The notes under the pieces were generated by a model that saw nothing but the letters and a program-made list of their open reading frames with translations, did no database searches and was not told the origin of the DNA. This document shows positions 5,595-15,586 of a stretch of 43,930 bases of DNA, piece after piece. The DNA is from Acidobacteriota bacterium (GTDB lineage Bacteria > Acidobacteriota > Terriglobia > UBA7540), in the NCBI GenBank assembly GCA_003165315.1, contig PLSX01000195.1, positions 1-43,930 of the forward strand, written 5' to 3'. Position 1 is the stretch's first letter, and each line of letters begins with the position of its first letter. The translations under genes and the position numbers were made by a program.

Positions 5595-6287
5595 TCACTC
5601 CAGCATCAGCAGCAACGAAGCCCTGGCCGGTGGCCGGAAAGTGCAGAAGCTTAGTGTAGAAATATGTCCAAACATCTGCGGCGATTGAGGCATCCACTCC
5701 TGCACGTGCATTGGTGCCTCAGCGCGTTCTTCAAGGCGCTTCCAGAGGTGTTCGGAATCACGGTCAAAAATCACGCCACCTTCAGCTCGGAGGGTGTACC
5801 AAGAGCCCCGAAGGTCCTCGCCCTGAAGCTGCTTGGGCGCCCATTGCGCCCGCCCCATAAACAGGCGCAGCTCCCCTGTTTCTTTGGGATCTTCTATGAG
5901 TTTCGAAATGAACTTCGGATCGAAACTCAGGTAAACGTCGTCGTAAAGCGGAATTGCCTGCTTGGGAGGCTTGCGGCTATGGAAAGCAAGCGCGGGAGAC
6001 GCCATATCGACGGGGCCTCCCAGGTATGCGTTGTCGGATCGGTTCTTAACGGCGGGGCTCTTGGGAAAAATCTTGAGGAGCGGCAACTGGGTGGGCTTAT
6101 TGACCACCAGCCCCACAATCAACGGCTCCCCTTGTAACGGCACCATAAGAACCACGGACCGTTCAAAAAATGGATCCAGTATGGAACTGCGAGCCACAAG
6201 GAATAGCGGCTTGGTGCTCGGCTTATCTTCTCCCCGGCACGGAATTTCCCCCGTACCCCAGAGTACACAAAATAGGAGTACGACCAT
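5595..6287 (-). CDS. AlgH/YqgE (UPF0301) family protein with N-terminal signal sequence
   Basis: The body matches the AlgH/YqgE family: PLFLVARSSILDPFFERSVVLMV at the N-terminus, GLVVNKPTQLPL, YLGGPVD, then RLFMGRAQWAPKQLQGEDLRGSWY, the family signature. Its function is not settled. Typical YqgE proteins are cytoplasmic and begin within a few residues of the first block; here MVVLLFCVLWGTGEIPCRGED precedes it and looks like a cleavable signal peptide, so this version may be exported. ATG 6287 is preferred because it opens the signal peptide. A GTG at 6368 would add 27 residues with an RRRR cluster and remains possible. The C-terminus extends beyond the family core with a hydrophobic tail ending ARASLLLMLE. 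Confidence 0.82.
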   Translation of the reverse strand: MVVLLFCVLWGTGEIPCRGEDKPSTKPLFLVARSSILDPFFERSVVLMVPLQGEPLIVGLVVNKPTQLPLLKIFPKSPAVKNRSDNAYLGGPVDMASPALAFHSRKPPKQAIPLYDDVYLSFDPKFISKLIEDPKETGELRLFMGRAQWAPKQLQGEDLRGSWYTLRAEGGVIFDRDSEHLWKRLEERAEAPMHVQEWMPQSPQMFGHISTLSFCTFRPPARASLLLMLE

Positions 6288-7036
6288 TGCCCTACCCAAG
6301 GTGGAGGACCCGTTCCCACGCCGGCGCCGGACCAGACAGCCGGAGGCGAGTTGAGTTATTGGCTTCACTGAGTCTGCCTTGGATTCTCCAAGTTGCTGGG
6401 ATGTGATTGCATTCGCTCGTCCCCGTGGCGCCAGAGTCTTCGCGCAACTGCCAATATTGCAAACTTGCTTGCCCCCCCATACCTTGGAGAACAGTATCCC
6501 ACTTGCGGAGACTCAAATCCAGCAAGATACACGCCTGCAGGCCCCTTTGCTTTGGCAATCCTGACGATGCCTGAGCCAAAGGCGGGAGCGCCGGAGCCGC
6601 TTCCTTGCGCCATGCGTTGGGAGCGGGACCGGCCCAGTGTGGGAATTTCGGACTGTCTATTGCTTGAACTTGCACGAAAAACTGGCCATCTCCCTTTGGG
6701 AATTTTCGACCTGAACCTGAGCAAGCTGGAAGGGGCTCAAGAGCTCTAAGACGTCTCTCCAAGCATCTGTGACCGCACCACTTCCTGATTGCCTTTACCC
6801 ACTGAATTGGAAATAGTTCCGGGCTGAATTGGAATTCGCAATTCGCCGCCTTGACCACTGGATGATAAGAGCAGTGTGCAGGAGAGGTATACTCTGTTTG
6901 CTCCCCCAATGAGGGGCTTGAATTCGCGGTCTTAATTAGTCGATTGCCGTGCAATGACGGATGATATAGGGTCATGGAGGAATTCAGCTTAGAGCCGAAC
7001 TCCTCTTTACTGAGACCAATGAAGCGGAGGAATTCA
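6288..7036. other. Intergenic region, no supported gene
   Basis: Long open frames occur on both strands (minus 6292-7164 and 6365-6724; plus 6393-6749), but they overlap each other, have unnatural composition and show no recognisable domain. The last 80 bases hold the leader of the alpha-galactosidase gene. A decayed gene is possible but cannot be identified. Confidence 0.35.
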
Positions 7037-9265
7037 ATGGCAGGAATCGACCGGAGAGGTTTTTTGCAGGGAACGGGAATGCTTACGGCCGGCGCGCTTA
7101 CTTCGAGGCTGACGGCCTCTGCATCGGAATTGGCTGAGGCCGACCAGCTGCCGGATACGGACAACGACGCGCTACCTCCGCCAGTCTATGAGCCATTTGA
7201 GTGGATAGCGCCGGGCCTGGTATTTTCTTTCGAGTTTCTCGATAAGAAGATCCGTTCCCGGACGGTATTACCGCCAGGAGTTGCGCCTCCACGGGATATT
7301 CCCCGCCCCACTGCCAGTTCAGGTCTTGAAGCCTCTCTCCACTGTACGGGCGAAGACCCCAACGACCATCATGGCTTAAAGCTCACCGGTGGATGTCCGG
7401 GCACGCGGCTGGTTTACCGGGGAAGGAGGGAAGTTTCAACTCAATTGGGTAAACGTTTCATCATCTACCAGTCTGACCCGATTCTCGGACTGGAGGTTGA
7501 GTCGATTTACGAAACCTTCGCAAACTTGCCAGTGGTTCGCCGAAGCACGCGCGTGACCAACATCAGCAGCCAAAGCGTGGGCATCGAATACCTGAGCTCG
7601 GCCATGCTGAATAACCTTGCATCGCCCCACGGGTTCGAACAGGAACTTCGCATCCACTACGCGCGCAATACATGGCAAGCCGAAGCGCAGTGGAGGACGG
7701 CGAAGCCCTCGCAAGCGGGCTTTATCGATAATGGCAACTTCACGCTTTCGCCGGCAGGGTTTAGCAGCACCGGCACCTGGTCAACCCAACGGTATCTGCC
7801 TATGGGCCTCGTTGAAAACACAACACTTGGCATCACCTGGTTCTGGCAGATTGAACACAATGGAACGTGGCATTGGGAACTAGCAAACACGGCTGACAAA
7901 ACCGTTTACACCTATATTGGTGGGCCGGATGAACTTCATGGCCATGCGTGGAAGAGCCTCAAACCGGGAGAGACGTATTTCACAGTTCCAGCGGCAGTAG
8001 GCTGTGTGCGCGGCGGATTTGAGCAGGCCATCGATGCCTTGACGGAGTACAGGCGCGCGGCTTGCCTTCGCCTTCGTCACGACGCGCGAGAGCTTCCAGT
8101 AATTTTCAATGACTATATGAATTGTTTGGAAGGCGATCCGACAACGGCTAAAGAACTGCCCCTGATCGATGCGGCGGCAGATGCCGGATGTGAGTACTTT
8201 GTGATTGATGCGGGATGGTACGCGGAGTTGAATGAAGACTGGTGGGGATCGGTGGGGACCTGGCAACCCTCCAAGACACGGTGGCCGGGCGGGCTCCAAA
8301 AGGTATTAGACCGCATTCGGGCCAAAGGTATGGTGCCGGGATTGTGGCTTGAGCCGGAAGTGATTGGAATCAATTCGCCCTTGAAGGATAAACCTGACGC
8401 CTGGTTTTTCCAACGGCATGGGAAACGAATTATTGACCATACGCGATACCTTCTCGATTTGCGCAACCCGGAAGTGCGTGCCTACCTGGATAGCGTTATC
8501 GACCGCGTGGTGGGCGACTACAAGGTGGGTTACATCAAGATGGATTACAACGTCGATGGGCTGGAGGGCACGGATTATCTGGCGGACAGCCCTGGGCAGG
8601 GGTTGCTTGAGCACAACCGGGCGCTGCTCAAGTGGTTGGACGAGGTGCTGGCCCGCCACCCCAACCTTACCATTGAAAATTGTGGAAGCGGCGGAGGACG
8701 CATGGAGTATGCCATGCTATCGCACCTCCAACTTCAGTCCTCAAGCGATCAGGAGGACTACCGTCTCTACCCGGCAATTGAGGTGGGCGAGTCCGCCGCC
8801 GTCCTGCCAGAACAATTGGCCATCTGGTCTTACCAGCTTGCAGACGGCGATGCCGATGCCGCTACGTTTAATATGGTAAACGCCATGCTGTTCAGAATTC
8901 ATCAGAGCGGCCACTTGGCAAAATTAAGCCCGGAGAGTTTTGCGCAGGTAAGAACTGGTCTGCATATCTACAAGGAAAGGATTCGGCCTCACATTGGCGC
9001 CGCCGCGCCTTATTACCCGCTTGGGCTACCGGACATGACGGATTCATTCTCCCCAATCTCTCTAGGGATGCGCTCACCGAGAAGCAATTTCATTGCGGTG
9101 TGGCGACTGCGCGGCGATGGCCGGATTCATCTGCCACAGACTGGGTCGAAAATGAAAATCCTCTACCCTACAGAATTGGGGATAACGGTTGAAACCGGTG
9201 GGGATGGAATCGATGTCATCTTTCCGCGACAGATGATGGCATGCGTCCTGACGCAGGATAGTTAG
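7037..9265 (+). CDS. GH36 alpha-galactosidase, Tat-exported
   Basis: The 742-aa enzyme starts with a twin-arginine leader (MAGIDRRGFLQGTGMLTAGALTS), so it is probably folded before export. An N-terminal beta domain precedes a GH36 barrel: DAGWYAELNEDWW, WPGGLQKVLDRIRAKGMVPGLWLEPE, then YIKMDYN with D503 as likely nucleophile, and ENCGSGGGRMEYAML...SSSDQEDYR with D571 as likely acid/base. GH36 enzymes release terminal alpha-galactose from galacto-oligosaccharides and galactomannan side chains. ATG 7037 is chosen because GGAGG lies seven nt upstream and the Tat motif follows; earlier in-frame starts add an unrelated peptide. It heads a plus-strand run with an amidohydrolase and a GH38 mannosidase. 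Substrate range within GH36 is not determinable. Confidence 0.92.
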   Translation: MAGIDRRGFLQGTGMLTAGALTSRLTASASELAEADQLPDTDNDALPPPVYEPFEWIAPGLVFSFEFLDKKIRSRTVLPPGVAPPRDIPRPTASSGLEASLHCTGEDPNDHHGLKLTGGCPGTRLVYRGRREVSTQLGKRFIIYQSDPILGLEVESIYETFANLPVVRRSTRVTNISSQSVGIEYLSSAMLNNLASPHGFEQELRIHYARNTWQAEAQWRTAKPSQAGFIDNGNFTLSPAGFSSTGTWSTQRYLPMGLVENTTLGITWFWQIEHNGTWHWELANTADKTVYTYIGGPDELHGHAWKSLKPGETYFTVPAAVGCVRGGFEQAIDALTEYRRAACLRLRHDARELPVIFNDYMNCLEGDPTTAKELPLIDAAADAGCEYFVIDAGWYAELNEDWWGSVGTWQPSKTRWPGGLQKVLDRIRAKGMVPGLWLEPEVIGINSPLKDKPDAWFFQRHGKRIIDHTRYLLDLRNPEVRAYLDSVIDRVVGDYKVGYIKMDYNVDGLEGTDYLADSPGQGLLEHNRALLKWLDEVLARHPNLTIENCGSGGGRMEYAMLSHLQLQSSSDQEDYRLYPAIEVGESAAVLPEQLAIWSYQLADGDADAATFNMVNAMLFRIHQSGHLAKLSPESFAQVRTGLHIYKERIRPHIGAAAPYYPLGLPDMTDSFSPISLGMRSPRSNFIAVWRLRGDGRIHLPQTGSKMKILYPTELGITVETGGDGIDVIFPRQMMACVLTQDS

Positions 9266-9352
9266 GTCCATCACTGCCGGGTTGGATCCAGTGAACAATC
9301 TCTTGGAATGCCGTCGCAAAGCTGCTGCCTTTCCAGCACCATAGAGAACTTT

Positions 9353-11164
9353 ATGAACTTCAAATCAGTACGAAATTCAATGGCGGTAACTTCGCAATTG
9401 CACTCCAAGGCGCTGCACGCAGCAATTTTATTTTTCATTGCGGGGGCCATCATGTTGTTGCCAACAAATGGCGGGGGAGTCTCTTCCGTTCAACCGGGTC
9501 GGGGGAATTTTCACGGTCCAGACCTGGTTTTATTGCATGGAAAGATCTGGACGGGAGAGCCCGCCTCTCCTCAAGGAATCAAATCAGCGCCCGCAAGGTT
9601 CGCCGAGGCCGTGGCCATTGCCAATGGCCGCATCCTGGCGGTGGGAAACAGCGCCGAGATCGAGACCTACATTGGCGGGAACACCAGGGTGATTGACTTG
9701 AAGGGCCGCCTCGCCGTGCCGGGACTTATCGATAGCCATACCCACTTCATTTACGGCGGCTTCCAGCTTCTCTCCGTCAACCTGAAGGATGCCCACAGCG
9801 AGGAAGAATTTGTCCATCGCATCGCGGAAAAGGCGAAGGCACTGGAGCCGGGGCGATGGCTCATGGAGGGAGAATGGGACGAACGGGCATGGCCATCGGC
9901 CATGCTGCCGACGCGCCGGATGATCGACACCGTGACGAAGAACACTCCGGTTGCTCTCAGCCGCTACGATGGGCATGCGCTGCTGGCGAATTCGCTGGCT
10001 ATCAAGCTGGCCGGAGTGACGCGCACAACTCCTGACCCGGTTGGCGGCGTCATCGTGCGTGATTCAGCAGGCGAACCCAGTGGGGTTTTCAAAGACGCCG
10101 CGCAAGGGTTGATCTTCAAAGCAATTCCCCGCCCCACGGAAGCCGCGATGACAGAGGCCATGCATGCAGCACTCAATGAAGCCGCGCGTGTCGGCCTTAC
10201 TTCCATCCACTCCATCGCCGTGGGTGAGGACTCATGGAATGGCAGCTTCTCAGGTGAAGTCGAACTTCTGCGCAAGGCCGAATTGGAAGGATGGCTGACT
10301 TGCCGCGTTTATGAAATTGTCCCCATCACTCAGTGGGAAAAGCTGCGCGATGCAGGAATTCAACACGACATGGGCGACGACTTCATCAAGCTGGGCGGCG
10401 TCAAAGGCTTTGCGGATGGGTCGCTCGGGTCAGCAACGGCCTGGATGTTTGACCCATACGCAGACGACCCGGCAAATCTCGGCATTCCGTTGCCCCTGAT
10501 GAATCCACCGGGGAGAATGGAAGCTCTCGCGAGCGGCGCCGACCAAGCGAATCTCCAAGTCTGCATCCACGCTATCGGCGATCGCGCCATCGCCGAAATT
10601 CTGGACATGTACGCTCGCCTGGGCGGCTCGAATCCAGCAGCACATCGCTTTCGAATTGAGCACGCACAGCACATGCGTCCTCAGGACTTTGCCCGCTTTC
10701 ACCAGCTGGGCATTATCGCCAGTATGCAGCCCTATCACGCCATCGACGACGGCCGCTGGGCGGAAAGACGCCTGGGCCCCAAGCGAGCCAAGTGGAGTTA
10801 CGCGTGGCGTTCCATGCTTGAAGCGGGGGCTCCGCTGGCGTTTGGCTCCGATTGGCCAGTGGCGCCGCTGAGTCCAATTATGGGCATATATGCCGCCGTG
10901 ACGCGGGCAACACTCGATGGCAAGAACCCAGGTGGCTGGTTTCCAGAGCAGCGCCTGACCGTTGAGGAGGCATTACGCGCCTACACAGAAGGCTCCGCCT
11001 ACGCGGCCTTCCAGGAGAGCGAGAAAGGCAGCATTGCACCCGGGAAACTCGGAGATGTCGTTGTGCTCTCCGACGACCTCTTTACTATTTCCGCCGCCAA
11101 AATCAAAGATGCGCAGGTGGTGATGACTATTGTGGGCGGTAAGATTGTCTACCGGGCCGATTAA
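9353..11164 (+). CDS. Exported metal-dependent amidohydrolase (YtcJ-like)
   Basis: About 603 aa. A hydrophobic leader (ALHAAILFFIAGAIMLLP) suggests export. The amidohydrolase-3 layout follows: a small beta domain (DLVLLHGKIWTG, GRILAVGNSAEIETY, VIDLKGRLAVPGLIDSHTHF) with the HxH metal pair H129/H131, then FIKLGGVKGFADGSLGSATAW, HAIGDRAI with H406, RIEHAQHM with H437, and FGSDWPV with the catalytic Asp. YtcJ-type proteins hydrolyse N-acyl, amide or ester substrates that are mostly unknown. ATG 9353 is preferred over an upstream 15-codon extension; the site before it is weak, and ATG 9380 is an alternative. It starts 87 bases after the alpha-galactosidase and may share its transcript. Confidence 0.88.
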   Translation: MNFKSVRNSMAVTSQLHSKALHAAILFFIAGAIMLLPTNGGGVSSVQPGRGNFHGPDLVLLHGKIWTGEPASPQGIKSAPARFAEAVAIANGRILAVGNSAEIETYIGGNTRVIDLKGRLAVPGLIDSHTHFIYGGFQLLSVNLKDAHSEEEFVHRIAEKAKALEPGRWLMEGEWDERAWPSAMLPTRRMIDTVTKNTPVALSRYDGHALLANSLAIKLAGVTRTTPDPVGGVIVRDSAGEPSGVFKDAAQGLIFKAIPRPTEAAMTEAMHAALNEAARVGLTSIHSIAVGEDSWNGSFSGEVELLRKAELEGWLTCRVYEIVPITQWEKLRDAGIQHDMGDDFIKLGGVKGFADGSLGSATAWMFDPYADDPANLGIPLPLMNPPGRMEALASGADQANLQVCIHAIGDRAIAEILDMYARLGGSNPAAHRFRIEHAQHMRPQDFARFHQLGIIASMQPYHAIDDGRWAERRLGPKRAKWSYAWRSMLEAGAPLAFGSDWPVAPLSPIMGIYAAVTRATLDGKNPGGWFPEQRLTVEEALRAYTEGSAYAAFQESEKGSIAPGKLGDVVVLSDDLFTISAAKIKDAQVVMTIVGGKIVYRAD

Positions 11165-11447
11165 CACGTCTAGTCTTCCACTCCACCCGCAGACAGACAG
11201 AACGACGAGTATAGCTGCAAGTTCCCGGCCGCTCTGGTCATTGGTGTGCTTGCTACGGGGTCGGATCGCTCCACAGGTGCGTATAATCTCACCGGGCCAA
11301 GGTGCCCAAAGGGAAGTTCCGGGTAAACGTCGCAGATGGCTCGGTCGGAATGTCACTTTTTGATGTTCATCTTCTTCGATTGACGGCGAATCACCTTCCC
11401 AATGCGCGGTCCTCAGACGAAAACCCAATTTAAGTAGGGGGGAATTC

Positions 11448-14400
11448 ATGAGAAAGCTCGCAGACGTAAGAGTCCCGCTGATGTTTCTGATTGTGGCGGC
11501 GATGGCATTTTGCCAGCACGCTGCCGCTGCCTCGCAGGTGGTGTGGAAGATTGGGAAGTTTGATAAATCCTCGGTGGAGTTCACCATGCAATTGCCGCCG
11601 GCGCCCAAGCCGGGCATTGCACCAGCCAAAGCCGACTTGGTTTACACCGTTGGCAAGAGCAAAGCGGAGACGGACTGGCCCGCCATGCAGGCGGGTTCGT
11701 CTATCGGCCAGGCGGGGTTCCGGCCACACCCTTACGCCATCAAGTTTGATCTCCCCTCTGCGCCGAGAGGATTGTACACGCTGAAGGTGGGGCTGCTGGT
11801 GGAATCCCCCCGCGTGTCACGCCTAGAGGTAGAGATCAACGGCCACCGTGCGCTGTACTTCCAGCATCCCCTGCTCGACTATTCGGGGGGCGATACAGTC
11901 AGCGTCTTCCTGCCCAACTACTCCTACAACACGATCACCGCCGAACTTCCCACGCAGTTCCTGCGCCAGGGAAGCAACGAACTGGTACTGAAGGCAAATG
12001 ACCATCCCGCCGATCGCGACGACTTCACGCTCTCGGGCCTCGTTTATGACGCCCTGGAACTCGATCAGGATGCAGAGGCTAAGTTCTCACCCAACGACCT
12101 TTCCGTTCAAACCGTGCCCACGATTTTTTATACGCAAAAGGACAATGCCTTAAATGAGTTGGTGGACGTCTACGTCCATCACAACTCCCCGTGCTCGGGC
12201 GGGCAAGTGGATTTAACGCTGGGCAAGGGGGAATACAGTGCCAAGCTCGATTCCGGTTGGGACTTTGGCGAGCAGATGGTGGAGTTTGCCGTGGCGGAAT
12301 TCCCCGCTGGCTCGAAAGGCGAAATAGCAGTCAACCTGGGTGGCCACGCCCTGCGCATCCCCGTAACGCTCGAACCCGCCAAGAAGTGGAACTTCTTCCT
12401 CGTCCCGCACTCCCATCTGGACGTGGGCTACACAGATTACCAAGCCAAGGTGGCGGAAGCACAAAGCCGCACCCTGGATGAGGCGATGGAGTTGGTCCGC
12501 GACCATCCGGAATTCCGCTTCAGCGTGGATGGCTTCTGGTGCGTGAGGCAATTCCTGGCGGAGCGTACGGAAGAACAGAAACAGCTTTTGTTTCAGGCGA
12601 TCAAGGACAAGCAGATTTTCGTGCCGGACAATGAGGCCAGCTTGCTCACAGGATTTCCCACGGCGGAAACGCTGCTCCGTTCGCTCTATCCAGGCTCTGA
12701 ATTCAATCAAAAACACGGAGGGGAAGGGAACTACGTCGACATTACTGACGTCCCCTCCTACACATGGTCGTATGCTTCGGTGCTGGCAGCGGCTGGCCTG
12801 AAATACCTTGTGGCCGGCAGTGATAACTACCGCGCCCCCATTCTGCTGCAGGGTCGCTTGCAGGAGCAATCACCCTTTTGGTGGGAAGGCCCCGACGGTG
12901 GGAAGATCCTGATGTGGTATTCCCGCCACTATCACCAGATGCGGAGCCTGTTTGGATTGCCCCCCACGCTCGCAGGCGGGCGGGATTCACTTCCACTATT
13001 CCTGCAAATGTATTCGCGGCCTGACTACAAATCGGACGCCACCATAATTTATGGCACACAGGTCGAAAATACGGACCTCTTCCCGCAGCAGGCAACGCTG
13101 GTGGAAGAGTGGAACAAAGTCTATGCTTACCCCCGCCTGAAGTACTCGGGCTTTGCCGATGCGCTCAGTTATATCGCCGGGCAGTTCGGCAATTCCATTC
13201 CCGTAATACGAGGGGACGGTGGACCCTATTGGGAGGACGGCATTGCTTCCACGGCCCGTTCGGCAGCGTTGGAACGGGAGAATGAACAGCGCGCCCTGGG
13301 GGCAGAAAAATTCTCCACGCTCAGCAGTGTTGTGAATCCACGGCTGCGGCCGGACGCCGAGGCCATCAAGCAACTTTGGAATGATATGGTCCTCTACGAC
13401 GAGCACACGTGGGGAGATCATCGCAGTACAACGAGTCCGGAAAGCCAGGAGAGCTTACGGCAGTTAGCCCTGAAAGAGGACTTCGCCAGTGATGCGAAGA
13501 ACCGGGTTGACAACCTGCTTTGGCGGAGCATGGCCGCACTGGCAGACTCTATCTCGGACCCTGTGGACTCGCTGCTGGTCTTCAATCCGCTCAGTTGGCA
13601 GCGTTCAAGCATGGTGGAATTCGATCTGGACAATGGGCTGGAGCTGGTAGACACGGCAACGAAGCAGCCGGTTCCGTATGAGGTCCTTTCCACCGGACCG
13701 GAATATCATCACATCCGCTTCGTGGCGCAGGACCTACCTTCGGTGGGCTACAAGGGATACGCCCTGAAACCGGCATCACAGGCACAACCCAATCCACCAG
13801 CGACAATGGACGGGACAATTGAGAATCAGTATTACCGGGTGGTTTTTGACGCCGACAGCGGCGCCATCAAAAGCATTTTCGATAAGGAACTCAGTAAGGA
13901 GCTGGTGAATACCTCCAGCCCCTACCGCTTCAATCAGTATCTCTACGTCACTGGAGGGGACAAGGCGCCGAACCGGGCGCTCGAATACAGTCCCGCTGTG
14001 CCGCTGCCAGATTTTGCCATCCATACGGCGTCCAGCGGACGGCTGGTATCGGTAACCCATCAGCCCTTTGGCGTTGTGGCACGCCTGGAAAGCTCGGGAG
14101 TGAACACGCCCAAAATCGCGACGGAGATCATTCTGTTCGACGGGCAGAAGAAGATCGAATTCATCAATCGCGTGCAGAAGAAAGAGGTGTATTCGCGAGA
14201 ATCGGTCTACTTCGCATTCCCCTTCACCATGGACCATGCGCAATTCCGCTATGACATCCAGAACGGTGTGGTTGATCCGAGCCGCGACCAACTTCCCGGG
14301 GCGGGAAAGGAGTGGTTCTCTGTGCAGCACTGGGTTGCAGCAGAGGAAGGCGGAGTCACCGCGGCAATCATCCCGGTGGATGCATCACTCGTCTGCCTGG

Positions 14401-14948
14401 GAGATATCTTCCGCGGCACATGGCCGAAGGAATTCGGCTCCCGCCCGGGAACCATCTTCTCCTACGCAATGATGAACTACTGGGATACCAACTATGCCGC
14501 GGGACAAGGCGGTGATTTCACTTTCCGTTATGTGCTGACCAGCGGCGATCACTTGCAGCCGGCCCGCATGAGCCGCCTGGGGTGGGAAGAGATGACCCCT
14601 GCGGAAACTGACCAAATCACTTCGCAGGATAAAGCCCTGGATACCCCGCGGCCTTTGGATGGGGTCCAGGGGAGCTTTGTGCAGGTGAACCAACCCAACG
14701 TGGTCCTTGTGACCTGGAAAGAGGCGGAGGACGGCAAGGGAACCGTTCTGCGCTTTCTTGAGGTGGGCGGTGAAGCGAACACGGTGGAGGTCCAAACCCC
14801 CCTCCTGGATGTCAAGTCAGCGTGGAGCAGCGACGCGATGGAGAGGAAGCAAACGGCGCTCACAACCTCCGCGCACGGCTTCAGTTTTCCCGTCAAACCC
14901 TATCAAATTGTGACGGTGCGTCTGGAGGGAACGGGGAACGTGAAATAA
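11448..14948 (+). CDS. GH38 alpha-mannosidase with N-terminal beta-sandwich domain
   Basis: The 1166-aa protein begins with a signal peptide (LMFLIVAAMAFCQHAAAASQ). Residues about 25-300 are beta-rich and resemble the C-terminal sandwich domains of rhamnogalacturonan lyases (WKIGKFDKSSVEF...DWPAM). The GH38 catalytic domain begins at NFFLVPHSHLDVGYTD, with H321, H323 and D325 in the family HxHxDxG metal motif, and continues through FSVDGFWCVRQFL, ITDVPSYTWSYASVLAAAGLKYLV and FWWEGPDGGKILMWYSRHYHQM. The C-terminal half has the mannosidase middle and beta domains (SLLVFNPLSWQRSSMVEF, ENQYYRVVFDADSGAIKSIFDKEL). It should release alpha-mannose outside the cytoplasm. A strong AGGGGGG site precedes ATG 11448. 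The sandwich fusion may be a carbohydrate-binding module; that is inference. Confidence 0.92.
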   Translation: MRKLADVRVPLMFLIVAAMAFCQHAAAASQVVWKIGKFDKSSVEFTMQLPPAPKPGIAPAKADLVYTVGKSKAETDWPAMQAGSSIGQAGFRPHPYAIKFDLPSAPRGLYTLKVGLLVESPRVSRLEVEINGHRALYFQHPLLDYSGGDTVSVFLPNYSYNTITAELPTQFLRQGSNELVLKANDHPADRDDFTLSGLVYDALELDQDAEAKFSPNDLSVQTVPTIFYTQKDNALNELVDVYVHHNSPCSGGQVDLTLGKGEYSAKLDSGWDFGEQMVEFAVAEFPAGSKGEIAVNLGGHALRIPVTLEPAKKWNFFLVPHSHLDVGYTDYQAKVAEAQSRTLDEAMELVRDHPEFRFSVDGFWCVRQFLAERTEEQKQLLFQAIKDKQIFVPDNEASLLTGFPTAETLLRSLYPGSEFNQKHGGEGNYVDITDVPSYTWSYASVLAAAGLKYLVAGSDNYRAPILLQGRLQEQSPFWWEGPDGGKILMWYSRHYHQMRSLFGLPPTLAGGRDSLPLFLQMYSRPDYKSDATIIYGTQVENTDLFPQQATLVEEWNKVYAYPRLKYSGFADALSYIAGQFGNSIPVIRGDGGPYWEDGIASTARSAALERENEQRALGAEKFSTLSSVVNPRLRPDAEAIKQLWNDMVLYDEHTWGDHRSTTSPESQESLRQLALKEDFASDAKNRVDNLLWRSMAALADSISDPVDSLLVFNPLSWQRSSMVEFDLDNGLELVDTATKQPVPYEVLSTGPEYHHIRFVAQDLPSVGYKGYALKPASQAQPNPPATMDGTIENQYYRVVFDADSGAIKSIFDKELSKELVNTSSPYRFNQYLYVTGGDKAPNRALEYSPAVPLPDFAIHTASSGRLVSVTHQPFGVVARLESSGVNTPKIATEIILFDGQKKIEFINRVQKKEVYSRESVYFAFPFTMDHAQFRYDIQNGVVDPSRDQLPGAGKEWFSVQHWVAAEEGGVTAAIIPVDASLVCLGDIFRGTWPKEFGSRPGTIFSYAMMNYWDTNYAAGQGGDFTFRYVLTSGDHLQPARMSRLGWEEMTPAETDQITSQDKALDTPRPLDGVQGSFVQVNQPNVVLVTWKEAEDGKGTVLRFLEVGGEANTVEVQTPLLDVKSAWSSDAMERKQTALTTSAHGFSFPVKPYQIVTVRLEGTGNVK

Positions 14949-15053
14949 GGGTGATTGAACTTCGCGGCCACTCGTTGTAAGATTCGGACCATTAGAGGAC
15001 GCCCGACAGCAATAACGATTTGATGCAGGGCGCGGCGCCCCAGTGACTCTGCT

Positions 15054-15551
15054 ATGTGGTGGGAAAAGAAAATTCGGCCGGGAGAGGAACCTCCCAGTAT
15101 TCGTCCTGAAGAGGCCCGGCCAGCGTATCCGGAAAAGGAAAGGCCTATGAGCGAACCGACACCGAAATCTACCTATCCGTCCGCCGCCGGAAACCAGCGC
15201 ACCAGTATCGGCCGCACGGTGGTAGCGCAGGGGCAAATTACCGCAGGCGAGGATCTGCTGATTGAAGGGCAGTTCGAGGGAACCATCAGTCTCAACGACC
15301 ATTGCCTGACGGTCGGCGCGGAAGGCCGGGTTAAGGCGGAAATCCGTGCCCGGCAAGTGGTGGTCCAAGGGTCGGTGACTGGTAACATTGTAGCTCGCGA
15401 AAAAGTTGATATCCGGCGTACCGGGCACCTCGTAGGGGACCTTGTGGCGGCAACCGTAGCCATTGAAGAGGGTGCCTATTTCAAAGGCAGCATCGATATC
15501 GCGCGCGATGAGGTGCCCGGAGCAGGCGGTGGGGGGGCCTCCAGCCACTAA
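15054..15551 (+). CDS. Bactofilin
   Basis: A 165-aa polymer-forming bactofilin (DUF583). The charged, proline-rich N-terminal tail (residues 1-50, MWWEKKIRPGEEPPSIRPEE) precedes a right-handed beta-helix core of short hydrophobic repeats (SIGRTVVAQGQITAGEDLLIEGQFEGTI, LTVGAEGRVKAEI, VVVQGSVTGNIVA, VDIRRTGHLVGDLVA, VAIEEGAYFKGSI) and a Gly-rich end. Bactofilins form nucleotide-free filaments at the inner membrane that scaffold cell-wall enzymes and shape. The first ATG is kept because many members start MW plus charged residues; ATG 15147 is an alternative with a purine-rich site. A methyltransferase-like gene follows. Confidence 0.92.
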   Translation: MWWEKKIRPGEEPPSIRPEEARPAYPEKERPMSEPTPKSTYPSAAGNQRTSIGRTVVAQGQITAGEDLLIEGQFEGTISLNDHCLTVGAEGRVKAEIRARQVVVQGSVTGNIVAREKVDIRRTGHLVGDLVAATVAIEEGAYFKGSIDIARDEVPGAGGGGASSH

Positions 15552-15586
15552 GTGGCTTACACCTCACTGGGATTAATCAACCAGGG

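Noticed and set aside
6393..6749. 118-codon plus-strand frame upstream of the alpha-galactosidase
   Set aside because: Overlapped by other frames on the opposite strand, no recognisable family, poor start context.
6292..7164. 290-codon open frame on the minus strand
   Set aside because: No domain, no ribosome site, unnatural composition, and it overlaps the start of the well-supported alpha-galactosidase gene.
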